Shown piece after piece: positions 25,374 through 33,430 of a stretch of DNA of 64,000 nt; position 1 is the stretch's first letter, and each line of letters opens with the position of its first letter. The notes under the pieces were generated by a model. That model worked only from the letters and a program-made list of their open reading frames with translations, did not search any database and was not told the DNA's origin. Made by a program: the position numbers and the translations under genes. The DNA is from Halogeometricum sp. S1BR25-6 (lineage in GTDB: Archaea; Halobacteriota; Halobacteria; Halobacteriales; Haloferacaceae). The stretch spans positions 1,116,001-1,180,000 of the forward strand of contig NZ_JAMQOP010000001.1 in NCBI RefSeq assembly GCF_031624495.1, written 5' to 3'.

Positions 25374-25637
25374 CGAATCACTCACTGACCAGCTACACTG
25401 CTGGCACACAATCTCCACAGTGAATGTTAACAGGCCGCACATATGAATCCTCCGTCCATCGCTGTTGCAGTGAGATGCGCGTCGTCGGAAGAGACGTAAA
25501 CGACGGCAGACTGACTGTTATCGTAGGATGAACGTCGCCTCTGGGGAGGCGACGTAGTCTGGTCGATAGCTGACCGGTTGGGATCGGGGGCCACAGACCA
25601 GTGTCCACCAGCGGGGGTATCCAGAGTGAGTGATTCG
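25374..25637. repeat. 264-bp segment bounded by perfect 13-bp inverted repeats
   Basis: CGAATCACTCACT at 25374-25386 and its exact complement at 25625-25637. No target-site duplication is evident next to the ends and the interior has no transposase. It is a candidate miniature inverted-repeat element, but a chance match in this region is possible. Confidence 0.4.
25533..25554. repeat. 9-bp stem with tetraloop
   Basis: CGTCGCCTC (25533-25541), loop TGGG, then GAGGCGACG (25546-25554). It lies inside the segment bounded by 13-bp inverted repeats. No T-tract follows, so it is not an obvious terminator. Confidence 0.7.
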
Positions 25638-25845
25638 CCGTGGATACGCGGATGGTCGACCCGACTTCCGTCTGGTGGATATCCTCAGATTAGAGAGGTA
25701 GACCAGTGAGCGCCGGGGTTGTTAGTAAGCGCCGTTCAAATACGGAAGGCTAACTGTCGCGACTATCGCTCAGAACGTCGAGAACCGGAGGACTCGTTCG
25801 CGGACGCTGGTCACGCCGAAAGATGTCCTGGGAGAAGGAGATAGT

Positions 25846-25950
25846 ATGTCAGGCCACGCCGTTGATACCGGCGGGAACCTTCTCCGTCGGACGCTTGATG
25901 TTCCGGTCGATCCGAACGAATCCGTTCGCGCTGTGACTGAAACGGATTGA
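25846..25950 (+). CDS. Possible small ORF or decayed gene fragment
   Basis: 34 codons from the ATG at 25846 to the TGA at 25948 (MSGHAVDTGGNLLRRTLD...). The same frame is open upstream from 25729 and, after the TGA, again to about 26080. Its codon choice (many G/C third bases) is more coding-like than the surroundings. It is not recognised. It may be a real small protein, a fragment of a larger decayed gene, or chance. Confidence 0.2.
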   Translation: MSGHAVDTGGNLLRRTLDVPVDPNESVRAVTETD

Positions 25951-26583
25951 AGTGTCGCCGTACCGAGCGAGGTAGTTTCATCAAGAACCGAGGCAAGTGG
26001 GCGAATGTACGCTTGCCGAACAGACGAGGAGAGACACGCCAGCGACGGAGTGTTGGGGTTCGATAATAGCAGTAACTGATGAGTATAATCGATCACCCCC
26101 GTCACAGCGAGCGGTGTTTCGACGATGCTGAAGAGACAGATAGGAATCGGGTAGGTTATATCTTGGTTCGATATCTGCACTCCTCGAAAGCGGCCGGTCT
26201 ACCAAAACGCTCACTGTCCAGTAGAGCGAGTTCGCGTCTTCCGAATAACTGATGTGAGGCTTCTATGGCATAGTCGGGTCAGAAACAACCGCTCAACACG
26301 CAGTCTCACTCAGCAGTTAGTTCAGTGTGGGTCGGACGGAATAAACGAATCCTCAGTGATGAGTACATCCTCTCTATTCAGCGTGCCAGTGCTGTCAGCA
26401 CCCGAAGACTTCGACAGAACCGGAGAGGAGGGAAGACGGAGATGCGACACGTCCGGTGAGCGCCGACTCGGGCTGGAGTTCGTGAGTGACGCCGCGGGCT
26501 GGCGCGGCGCGGCCCTCACCGTGCATCTTCCTTTACTCATCATAGAATAAATCTTTTGGTGACTGGGGTCGTAGCGACTGCAC

Positions 26584-27663
26584 ATGAGAGCTATCGCAGT
26601 GAAGCAGGGCGAGAACCGTCCGGCGCTCGTGGACAAACCGCGTCCGACGCCGTCGGCGGGTCAAGCCCTCGTTCGCACCCTCTTCGTCGGCGTGGACGGC
26701 ACCGACCACGAGGTCATCGCGGGCGGGCACGGCGGGGTCCCGGAGGGCGAAGACCACCTCGTCCTCGGCCACGAGGCCGTCGGCGTCGTCGAGGACCCGA
26801 ACGGCACCCGGTTCGAGGCGGGCGACGTGGTCGTTCCGACGGTCCGGCGGCCGCCGAACGGCGAGAACGAGTACTTCGAGCGCGGCGAACCCGACATGGC
26901 GCCCGAGGGGATGTACCACGAACGCGGCATCCTCGGCGCGCACGGCTTCATGGCGGAGTACTTCGTGAGCGAGGAGGAGTTTCTCGTGGAGGTTCCGGCG
27001 TCGCTCGCGGACCTCGGCTTTCTCGTCGAACCGGTATCCATCGCCGAGAAGGCGGTCGAACTCGCCTACGCCTCCCGGTCGAGTTTCACGTGGGAACCCG
27101 AGGCCGGGGCCGTCCTCGGCAACGGGAGCCTCGGACTGTTGACGCTGGCGCTCCTGCGCGACAAACTCGGGTACGAGCGCCTGTACTGTCTCGGCCGCCG
27201 GGACCGACCCGACCCGACCATTGACATCATCGAGGAACTCGGAGCGACGTACGTCGACTCCCGCGAGACGCCCGCCGACCGGATGTCGGAGGCGTTCGAG
27301 CCGATGGACTTCGTCTTCGAGGCGACGGGCTACGCGAAACACGCCTTCGAGAGCGTCCACGCCCTCGCGCCGAACGGCGTCGCGGCGCTCCTCGGCGTCC
27401 CCGGCCCGTGGGAGTTCGAGGTGGACGGCGGGTCGCTGCACAACGAACTCGTCATGCAGAACAAGGCGCTCGTCGGGAGCGTCAACTCGCACGTGCGCCA
27501 CTTCGAGTCGGCCGTCGACACGCTGGCGGAACTCCCGCCGTGGTTCACGGACGCCTTAGTCACGAACGTCTACGGCCTCGACGAGTTCGCGTCAGCGTTC
27601 GACGACGACGATACCACTATAAAAACTGCCGTTCAATTCGGTACGTATGAAGAACGTCGATGA
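26584..27663 (+). CDS. gdh: Zinc-dependent glucose 1-dehydrogenase
   Basis: 359 residues of the medium-chain dehydrogenase family. It oxidises glucose to gluconolactone with NADP+ or NAD+, the first step of the semi-phosphorylative Entner-Doudoroff route in haloarchaea. The catalytic zinc ligands seen in the Haloferax mediterranei enzyme are present: Asp38 and His63-Glu64 (LVLGHEAVG), with the later Glu in FLVEPVSIAEKAVE near 140-152. The coenzyme motif is GNGSLGLL (about 180-187). An AT-rich box near 26546 suggests its own promoter. The 3' end overlaps gfcR by 17 bases and carries the gfcR promoter. Confidence 0.95.
   Translation: MRAIAVKQGENRPALVDKPRPTPSAGQALVRTLFVGVDGTDHEVIAGGHGGVPEGEDHLVLGHEAVGVVEDPNGTRFEAGDVVVPTVRRPPNGENEYFERGEPDMAPEGMYHERGILGAHGFMAEYFVSEEEFLVEVPASLADLGFLVEPVSIAEKAVELAYASRSSFTWEPEAGAVLGNGSLGLLTLALLRDKLGYERLYCLGRRDRPDPTIDIIEELGATYVDSRETPADRMSEAFEPMDFVFEATGYAKHAFESVHALAPNGVAALLGVPGPWEFEVDGGSLHNELVMQNKALVGSVNSHVRHFESAVDTLAELPPWFTDALVTNVYGLDEFASAFDDDDTTIKTAVQFGTYEERR
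27617..27646 (+). promoter_or_regulatory. Candidate gfcR promoter inside the end of gdh
   Basis: The sequence ctataaaaa (27617-27625) lies within the last codons of gdh, about 26 bp before the gfcR ATG at 27647. This is the distance expected between a haloarchaeal TATA box and a leaderless start. Confidence 0.55.
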
Positions 27664-28285
27664 TCTCATCGAGAGCGCGGCAGAGCTCGCGGACCGCGGG
27701 TTGTCGAAGGGGGAAATCGCGGACGAACTGAACGTCTCGCGGGAGACGGCCAGTTGGCTCGTCGACCGCAGCGGCGCGTCGAGCCCAGAGCGGGCGGCGA
27801 CCGCGACCGAGACGAGCGGTCCGCAGGACATCCACGTCGACTGGAGCGCCATCGGCCGGGACTCGAAACGCATGGGGTACGTCGCGCGCGCGATGTCAGA
27901 CCTGTTGGAGGGGGAAGGCGACGAGGTCGACCTCACCATCGGTATCGAGAAGGCGGGGGTGCCGCTGGCGACCGTCGTCGCGCAGGAACTCGACACCGAC
28001 CTCGGGACGTACGCGCCCGCGAAGCACCAGTGGGAGGAAGGGGACATGGACGACCTGGGCGGGTCGTTCTCGCGGAACTTCTCGGAGATACGCGACCGCC
28101 AGTGCTACGTCGTCGACGACACCGTCACCTCGGGGACGACGATGAAAGAGACCATCGACGCCATCCGCGAGGAGGGCGGCCGTCCCGTCGCCTGCGTCGT
28201 CATCGTGGACAAACAGGGTCTCGAAGAGATAGACGACGTGCCCGTCTACTCGCTCATCGACGTGGTCGGCGTCGGCCGGGAGTAG
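27647..28285 (+). CDS. gfcR: PRPP-fold transcriptional regulator GfcR
   Basis: 212 residues. The N-terminal HTH (about 1-45: LADRGLSKGEIADELNVSRETASWL) is fused to a type I phosphoribosyltransferase domain with the PRPP motif YVVDDTVTSGTT (about 148-159). In Haloferax volcanii this protein activates glucose and fructose catabolism genes, and its gene lies next to gdh, as here. It could sense a phosphosugar or PRPP through the second domain. The gene overlaps gdh by 17 bases. Confidence 0.9.
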   Translation: MKNVDDLIESAAELADRGLSKGEIADELNVSRETASWLVDRSGASSPERAATATETSGPQDIHVDWSAIGRDSKRMGYVARAMSDLLEGEGDEVDLTIGIEKAGVPLATVVAQELDTDLGTYAPAKHQWEEGDMDDLGGSFSRNFSEIRDRQCYVVDDTVTSGTTMKETIDAIREEGGRPVACVVIVDKQGLEEIDDVPVYSLIDVVGVGRE

Positions 28286-28370
28286 TCGCTCCCTTCCGGC
28301 GCCCCGAGCGCCGCCGATTCGGGGCGCCGACGACGCAACCCATTTGACGCGCCGTCACCTATCTTCGCGC

Positions 28371-28712
28371 ATGACGTTCCAACCCGGCAGCGATCTGTCC
28401 GACGAGGAGATCCGAGAGCGCGTCGACGACCTCATCGAGTCGAACGAGGTGGTGCTGTTCATGAAGGGCAACCGTCTGATGCCGCAGTGCGGCTACTCCG
28501 CCCGCGCGGTCGAACTCCTCGGCAAGCACCGCGAGGAGTTCGAGACGGTGGACGTCCTCCCCGCCCTCGACGCCTACCGCGCCGCCCTGAACGAACACAG
28601 CGGCTGGGAGACCATCCCGCAGGCGTACGTCGAAGGGGAGTTCGTCGGGGGGAGCGACATCCTCTCGGAACTCGACGAGCGCGGCGAACTCGGCGAGACC
28701 GTCTCGGCCTAA
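28371..28712 (+). CDS. Monothiol glutaredoxin-like protein
   Basis: 113 residues. A single redox cysteine, Cys40, lies in PQCGYS, comparable with the CGFS motif of monothiol glutaredoxins, after a VVLFMKGN strand (27-34). TIPQAYVEGEFVGGSDIL (about 80-97) provides the cis-Pro and the GG-S/D glutathione-contact region. Family members carry or sense [2Fe-2S] clusters. Haloarchaea use gamma-glutamylcysteine rather than glutathione, so the thiol cofactor may differ. The start is the ATG at 28371. Confidence 0.88.
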   Translation: MTFQPGSDLSDEEIRERVDDLIESNEVVLFMKGNRLMPQCGYSARAVELLGKHREEFETVDVLPALDAYRAALNEHSGWETIPQAYVEGEFVGGSDILSELDERGELGETVSA

Positions 28713-28847
28713 TCCGCCCACGGGAGTTGTATTTCGCTTCGCGCGACCGAATCAAAGAGTAGGCCTAATAAGTTCGCAGGCCGTACAGTAACACAGGTAT
28801 CGACGTCGCGCCGCCGCGCGCCAGCACTAACCGATACTGCTCCAACA

Positions 28848-29411
28848 ATGTCAGGCCGCGTATTCCGACTCCACTCAACGCTCGAACTGCCACTCGAAGA
28901 CGTCATGGAGTTCTTCGAGAACGACCCCGACCTCCCGCCGGAGGTCGAGGACGTGGAAGTCACCCGCCGGAACAACACGCTCATACTCAAGGCCGTCGCG
29001 GCCGACGACAACCTCAGCAAGTACACCCCGACGGCGCAACTCAAAGCGAGCGTCACCGAAAATCGGGTGTACGAGGAGGAACCACCTCGCGCGGGCGCCC
29101 CGCGGTGGGGCGAGGAGGAAGAGGAGATTCCCTCCGAACTCGTCGAGTTCGCGTGTTTCAAAGGCGACCGGGAGACGGTTCTCCAGAACACCGCCCTCCA
29201 GTACCCGATGTTCCTCGTGCTCCGCGAACTCGCGATGATCGCCGAAAAGGGGACGCTCACCGCCATCACCGAGTACGACGGTGAACTCGACGCCACGCGC
29301 ATCGTCGAGGGCGAGGAGCGCCCGGCGACCATCGAAGTCGTCGAGAACCCCTCGAAGGGCGGGTCGGGCGGCGGCGGCGTCAACTGGCGCGACAACAAGT
29401 TCATCAGCTAA
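28848..29411 (+). CDS. Conserved haloarchaeal protein of unknown function
   Basis: 187 residues, soluble and acidic, with about 18 percent Glu. No signal peptide or membrane segment. A central acidic stretch (about 82-98, EEE-rich) separates an N-terminal alpha/beta half (MSGRVFRLHSTLELPLEDV) from a helical second half, and the end is a Gly-Ser run (about 168-178) then NWRDNKFIS. I do not recognise a family. It is transcribed alone after glutaredoxin with a 135-bp gap. Confidence 0.6.
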   Translation: MSGRVFRLHSTLELPLEDVMEFFENDPDLPPEVEDVEVTRRNNTLILKAVAADDNLSKYTPTAQLKASVTENRVYEEEPPRAGAPRWGEEEEEIPSELVEFACFKGDRETVLQNTALQYPMFLVLRELAMIAEKGTLTAITEYDGELDATRIVEGEERPATIEVVENPSKGGSGGGGVNWRDNKFIS

Positions 29412-29534
29412 CGACCCCGTCTGACGCAGTCCCGACGTCTGTTCTCCTCGCAGCGGCGTTCGCTCCGAAGTAACGGTGCCTGCGACTCCGAGAGTCGACA
29501 GAGATTTCCGCCGCCGGCCTATCTCGACACCCGG

Positions 29535-29672
29535 ATGGTGGACGACGACCGTCGCGAGACGATAGTCTCGCACTTTTTCGGTGGGATGCGCGGGGGCGAC
29601 GAACGGGTGAACGGGGGGCGCTCGCGCGCCGACTCGGGGAGCAGAGCGGAGACGGAGACGAGGACCGGATGA
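29535..29672 (+). CDS. Possible leader ORF coupled to the arylsulfotransferase gene
   Basis: 45 codons from an ATG at 29535, ending in a TGA that overlaps the next gene's ATG (ATGA at 29669). The product would be basic and Arg/Gly/Ser-rich. The perfect coupling geometry is suggestive, but a hairpin lies inside the frame and the composition is not typical, so it may be noncoding. Confidence 0.25.
   Translation: MVDDDRRETIVSHFFGGMRGGDERVNGGRSRADSGSRAETETRTG
29554..29577 (+). terminator. Stem-loop followed by T-run
   Basis: GCGAGAC (29554-29560), loop gata, GTCTCGC (29565-29571), then acttttt. It has the shape of an intrinsic terminator and could end the transcript from 28848, which stops 143 bp upstream. 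Confidence 0.45.
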
Positions 29673-31153
29673 CCGACGAGCGACGCCGCCTCCCGAGTCG
29701 CACGTCGGCGCGTCGGGGACTTCGCCTCGCCGTGCTTGCTCTCATCGCTCTCACGCTGCTGTCCGCCGGCGTCTCGTTCCTGACGTACGACCCCGTCGAC
29801 GCCGCCGGGGGCGCGGCCGTGAACGAACCTACCGGCGCCGCCGCCGACACCGGCGTCGGCGCCCCTCGCGTCGTCGCCACCGTCGACGGCGTGGGTCCGG
29901 GTCAGATCGTCGCCTACGACGCCGACGGACGGGTCGTCTACCGGAACGACTCGCTGACGCTGTACCACGACGTCGACCCGACGCCCGGAACGGACCGAAC
30001 GGTGACGTACGTCGCCTCCGACGTGGCCGCCGTCGACGCCTGCGCGGGCGAGGCCTGCCTGCGGAACGTCATCGAGCGGGTGAACCTCACCACCGGCGAG
30101 GTGACCCGGGTGTACGAACGCGTCCACCGGCGCAACGGGTCGACGCAGATACACGACGTCGACCGGGTGAACGACTCGACGTTCCTCGTCGCCGACATCA
30201 GCTACCCCGACCGGGTGTACATGGTGAACGTCACGACGGGCGAAACCGTCTGGCAGTGGCGCGCCTCGGAGGCGTTCGCCCCCGAGAGCGGCGGGAGCTA
30301 CCCCGCCGACTGGACGCACGTCAACGACGTGGAGATGCTCCCGGACGGCCGCGTCATGGTGAACCTCCGGAACCAGGACCAAGTCGTGTTCATCGAACCC
30401 GGCGAGGGGGTGCAGTCCAACTGGACGCTCGGCGCCGACGGTAAGCACGGCGTCCTCTTCGAGGCGCACAACCCCGACTACATCCCCGAGTCGCGGGGCG
30501 GCCCGGCCGTCGTCGTCGCCGACTCGGAGAACAACCGCCTCGTCGAGTTTCAACGGACGGACGGGTCGTGGACGCGGAGTTGGACGTGGCGGGACACGAC
30601 CCTCCAGTGGCCGCGGGACGCGGACCGCCTTCCCTCCGGCCGGACGCTCGTCGCCGACTCGCACGGCGAACGCCTCCTGAGCGTCCGACCGAACGGCGCT
30701 ATCGCGTGGTCGAAGCGGTTCCCCACCGGGAGTTACGACGTGGAGCTTCTCGGCACGGGCGACGAGAGCGCCGGCGGGAGCAGCGCGGCGCAACTTAACC
30801 TCCGGTCCCGGCGGCCGAGTTCGCTCGTCCGGGACGGGAATACCTCGATGCGGGGCGCGGCGGTGGGTCCGTCGCTCGCCGCGACGCCCCCGGTGAACGC
30901 CGCCTTGGGTGACGGAGAGTCGGTCGGCGCTCGACTGGCCGGAGCGGCCGGGCCCGCGGTCGAGTACGTCCGCTACTCGCTCGTCTCCGTCGTTTCGCCC
31001 CGCGTCCTCCACGGTCTTCTGTACGTCCTCCCGCCGTGGGTGTCGCCACTCGACGTGACGCTCGCGCTCGGAACGGGAGTCGTCGGCGCGCTCTGGGCTG
31101 TCACGGCCGCGACGATGCGGTTCTCCTTGCGCGGCCGGCCCCGTTCGGAGTGA
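29669..31153 (+). CDS. Arylsulfotransferase-like (ASST) membrane protein
   Basis: 494 residues. One N-terminal helix (about 17-38) anchors a large outside domain with the repeated short blades of an ASST/PQQ-like propeller (for example DVDPTPGTDRT, THVNDVEMLPDGRVMVNLRNQ, VADSENNRLVEF, VADSHGERLL). The C-terminal part (about 425-485) has further hydrophobic segments. The catalytic His residues of classical bacterial ASST are not obvious, so sulfotransfer is uncertain; a structural or carbohydrate-related role is possible. No sulfotransferase partner gene lies beside it except the PP-loop genes downstream. Confidence 0.7.
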   Translation: MTDERRRLPSRTSARRGLRLAVLALIALTLLSAGVSFLTYDPVDAAGGAAVNEPTGAAADTGVGAPRVVATVDGVGPGQIVAYDADGRVVYRNDSLTLYHDVDPTPGTDRTVTYVASDVAAVDACAGEACLRNVIERVNLTTGEVTRVYERVHRRNGSTQIHDVDRVNDSTFLVADISYPDRVYMVNVTTGETVWQWRASEAFAPESGGSYPADWTHVNDVEMLPDGRVMVNLRNQDQVVFIEPGEGVQSNWTLGADGKHGVLFEAHNPDYIPESRGGPAVVVADSENNRLVEFQRTDGSWTRSWTWRDTTLQWPRDADRLPSGRTLVADSHGERLLSVRPNGAIAWSKRFPTGSYDVELLGTGDESAGGSSAAQLNLRSRRPSSLVRDGNTSMRGAAVGPSLAATPPVNAALGDGESVGARLAGAAGPAVEYVRYSLVSVVSPRVLHGLLYVLPPWVSPLDVTLALGTGVVGALWAVTAATMRFSLRGRPRSE

Positions 31154-31252
31154 GCCGCGACCGACTCCCGCACGCTGCGGGTCGCACGCGCGTCGGAAAC
31201 TGCTATCGCCGCACGGAAGTCGTTCGCACGGCCTGACCAGGATGAAAGACGC

Positions 31253-31282
31253 TTTAGGGCTGTAATTAGATGTAATTACTGT
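31253..31282 (+). promoter_or_regulatory. Promoter with paired direct repeats
   Basis: A TATA-like tttag (31253-31257) lies about 27 bp before the ATG at 31283. Between them TGTAATTA occurs twice, at 31261-31268 and 31271-31278, exactly one helical turn apart. This is the geometry of an operator bound by a dimeric or tandem regulator on one DNA face. Confidence 0.6.
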
Positions 31283-32254
31283 ATGCCGGAAGGCTTCCCC
31301 GACTACCTCGACGTCGACTACACGGACGGCGAAGGAGAGAACCCCGACGACTATCCGTCCATCCAGGACAAAATAGAGAAAGCAATCGAGGTCACGAAGG
31401 ACGGCCTCGAACAGTACGAGAACCCCGTCGTGATGTGGACGGGCGGAAAAGACTCCACGCTCTGTCTGTACTTCATCAAGGAGGTCGCAGAGAAGCACGG
31501 CTACGAGGTACCGCCGGCCGTCTTCATCGACCACTACCAGCACTTCGACGAGATTCACGACTTCGTCGACAAGTGGGCCGACGAGTGGGACCTCGAGGTC
31601 ATCTACGCCCGCAACGAGGACGTCGGCGCCTACGTCGACGAACACGGCCTCGAACCCGGCGACGACATCCCCGTCGACGAACTCTCCGAGCACAACCAGC
31701 ACCACATCCGCAACCTGCTGGAGTACGAGGACGACACGTTCCCGTTCCTGCTCGACACCTACGTCGGCAACCACCTCCTGAAGACGGTGGCGCTGAACGA
31801 CGCCCTCGAAGAGTACGACGTCGACGGCGTCATCTCCGGCGTCCGCTGGGACGAACAGGAAGCCCGCGCCGACGAGACGTTCTTCTCGCCGCGGCACGAC
31901 CCCGACATCTACCCGCCGCACGACCGCATTCAACCCATCCTCCAGTTCGACGAGGCGTCCGTCTGGGACGCGTTCTGGAACTTCGTCGTTCCGGACACCG
32001 TCGAGGGCTACCCCGACGACGGCTACGTTCCGCAGTCGGCCGACGACCTGCCGAACGACCTGACGCAGGACGACATCCCCGTCTCGCCGAAGTACTTCGC
32101 CGGCTTCCGCTCGCTGGGCAGCGAGGTGTCCACCGACAAGACCACCGAGGAACCGGCGTGGCTGCAGGACATGGAGAACACGACCGAGCGCGCGGGCCGC
32201 GCCCAGGACAAAGAGGACCTGATGGAACGCCTGCGCGACCTCGGCTACATGTGA
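31283..32254 (+). CDS. PP-loop ATP pyrophosphatase, CysD/PAPS-reductase-like (paralogue 1)
   Basis: 323 residues. The N-type ATP pyrophosphatase motif is WTGGKDSTL (about 52-60). VFIDHYQHFDE and the late LQFDEASVWDAFWNFV recall the CysD/CysH superfamily fold. The product has only one cysteine (in the PP-loop helix) and lacks the C-terminal ECGxH of true PAPS reductases, so reductase activity is unlikely. It may adenylate or thiolate an unknown substrate. It is nearly a twin of the next gene at 32404. The start follows a well-formed promoter with direct repeats. Confidence 0.8.
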   Translation: MPEGFPDYLDVDYTDGEGENPDDYPSIQDKIEKAIEVTKDGLEQYENPVVMWTGGKDSTLCLYFIKEVAEKHGYEVPPAVFIDHYQHFDEIHDFVDKWADEWDLEVIYARNEDVGAYVDEHGLEPGDDIPVDELSEHNQHHIRNLLEYEDDTFPFLLDTYVGNHLLKTVALNDALEEYDVDGVISGVRWDEQEARADETFFSPRHDPDIYPPHDRIQPILQFDEASVWDAFWNFVVPDTVEGYPDDGYVPQSADDLPNDLTQDDIPVSPKYFAGFRSLGSEVSTDKTTEEPAWLQDMENTTERAGRAQDKEDLMERLRDLGYM

Positions 32255-32290
32255 AGTCGGGACGCACGCGAACGCGCGCGTCCGCCCGGT

Positions 32291-32313
32291 GAACGAGGCG
32301 GACGTTCATTTTT
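32291..32313 (+). terminator. Weak stem-loop with T-run
   Basis: GAACG (32291-32295), loop aggcgga, CGTTC (32303-32307), then attttt. Placed 37 bp after the stop of the first PP-loop gene. Confidence 0.4.
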
Positions 32314-32403
32314 CGAGCGTTCGGTCTCGAGCGACGCGTACGAGTCGTGCGAACGAATGACCACGCAAAGCTAGATATCCTCGCCGCGCGATAGGTCACA
32401 CCG

Positions 32404-33357
32404 ATGACTCCCTCTTTCCCCTCGTACGTGACGCTCGACTACGACGCCGGCTGCGGCGAGAGCGCCGACGACTACCCGACGCTCGAAGACAAGATGGGCA
32501 AGGCCGTCGAGGTGACGCGCGAAGCCCTCGAACAGTACGAGCGACCCGCCGTCATGTGGACCGGCGGGAAGGACTCCACCGTCGTTCTCTACGTCGTCCG
32601 CGAAGTCGCGGCCGAGATGGGCGTCGACGTCCCGCCCGTCGTGTTCATCGACCACTTCGAGCACTTCCCCGAAACCGTCGCGTTCGTCGAGCGCTGGACC
32701 GATGCGTGGGACCTCGACCTCGTGGTCGCCAAGAACGAGGACTTCGTCCGCCTCGGGGCCGCCCCCGGCGACGAGATACCCCTCGCGGACCTCTCGGAGA
32801 CGAACCGCCGCGAACTCGAACGCCTGGAGTACGAGGGGGAGACCCTCACCCTCGACGCCGACTCATTCGAGGGGAACCACCTGCTGAAGACGGTGGCGCT
32901 GAACGACGTGATATCGGAACACGAGTTCGACGGTATCTTCTCCGGCGTCCGCTGGGACGAACAGGAGTCCCGCGCCGACGAGACGTTCTTCTCGCCGCGG
33001 CACGACTCCGAGAAGTACCCGCCGCACGACCGCGTCCACTCCATCCTCCAGTTCGAGGAGGCCGACGTCTGGGCGGCGTTCTGGAACTACATCGTCCCCG
33101 ACGCGACCCACGGCTACCCGACGGGTCACGCCCCCGAGAACGTCGAGGACTTCCCCGAGGGAATCGAGGCGGCGGACGTCCCCGTCTCGCCGAAGTACTT
33201 CGAGGGGTTCCGCTCGCTCGGCACCGAGTCGGGGTCGGCGAAGTCCGACGACCGCCCGGCGTGGGTGCAGGACCTCGGCGCGAGCAAGGAGCGGGAGGGC
33301 CGCGCGCAGGACAAAGAGGACCTGATGGGTCGCCTGCGCGACCTCGGCTACATGTAA
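32404..33357 (+). CDS. PP-loop ATP pyrophosphatase, CysD/PAPS-reductase-like (paralogue 2)
   Basis: 317 residues, colinear with the gene at 31283. The PP-loop WTGGKDSTV lies near 52-60, and ILQFEEADVWAAFWNYIV near residue 220. One cysteine only, at a different position (GCGESADD near residue 17), so again no PAPS-reductase site. The tracts around 32944-33006 and the last 50 bases match paralogue 1 almost base for base, while the rest has diverged, which suggests tandem duplication with later gene conversion. Confidence 0.8.
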   Translation: MTPSFPSYVTLDYDAGCGESADDYPTLEDKMGKAVEVTREALEQYERPAVMWTGGKDSTVVLYVVREVAAEMGVDVPPVVFIDHFEHFPETVAFVERWTDAWDLDLVVAKNEDFVRLGAAPGDEIPLADLSETNRRELERLEYEGETLTLDADSFEGNHLLKTVALNDVISEHEFDGIFSGVRWDEQESRADETFFSPRHDSEKYPPHDRVHSILQFEEADVWAAFWNYIVPDATHGYPTGHAPENVEDFPEGIEAADVPVSPKYFEGFRSLGTESGSAKSDDRPAWVQDLGASKEREGRAQDKEDLMGRLRDLGYM

Positions 33358-33430
33358 TCCGGCGCCGCGACCCCCCGACGGCCCCCGCGGAACCGGAGGA
33401 GGTATACGAGCCTCCGCTCTACCGCCCCCA

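Larger units (their letters stand above)
25211..26583. other. Long gene-poor, lower-GC stretch
   Basis: 1,373 bp without a recognisable gene. Open frames are short, overlapping and unlike known proteins. Contents that can be named: a 13-bp inverted repeat pair (25374 and 25625), a 9-bp hairpin (25533-25554), a possible small or decayed coding frame (25729-26080) and, at the right end, an AT-rich promoter for gdh (aataaat near 26546). It may be the remains of a mobile or integrated element. Confidence 0.55.

Noticed and set aside
25374-25637. Complete insertion sequence
   Set aside because: The segment is too short for a transposase and no target-site duplication is visible.
25770-26180. Open frame of 136 codons on the minus strand in the gene-poor island
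   Set aside because: It has Ser/Thr-rich composition without acidic bias and no recognisable motif. The opposite strand looks slightly more coding-like.
31283-32254. True PAPS reductase
   Set aside because: The essential C-terminal cysteine motif is absent in this protein and its twin.
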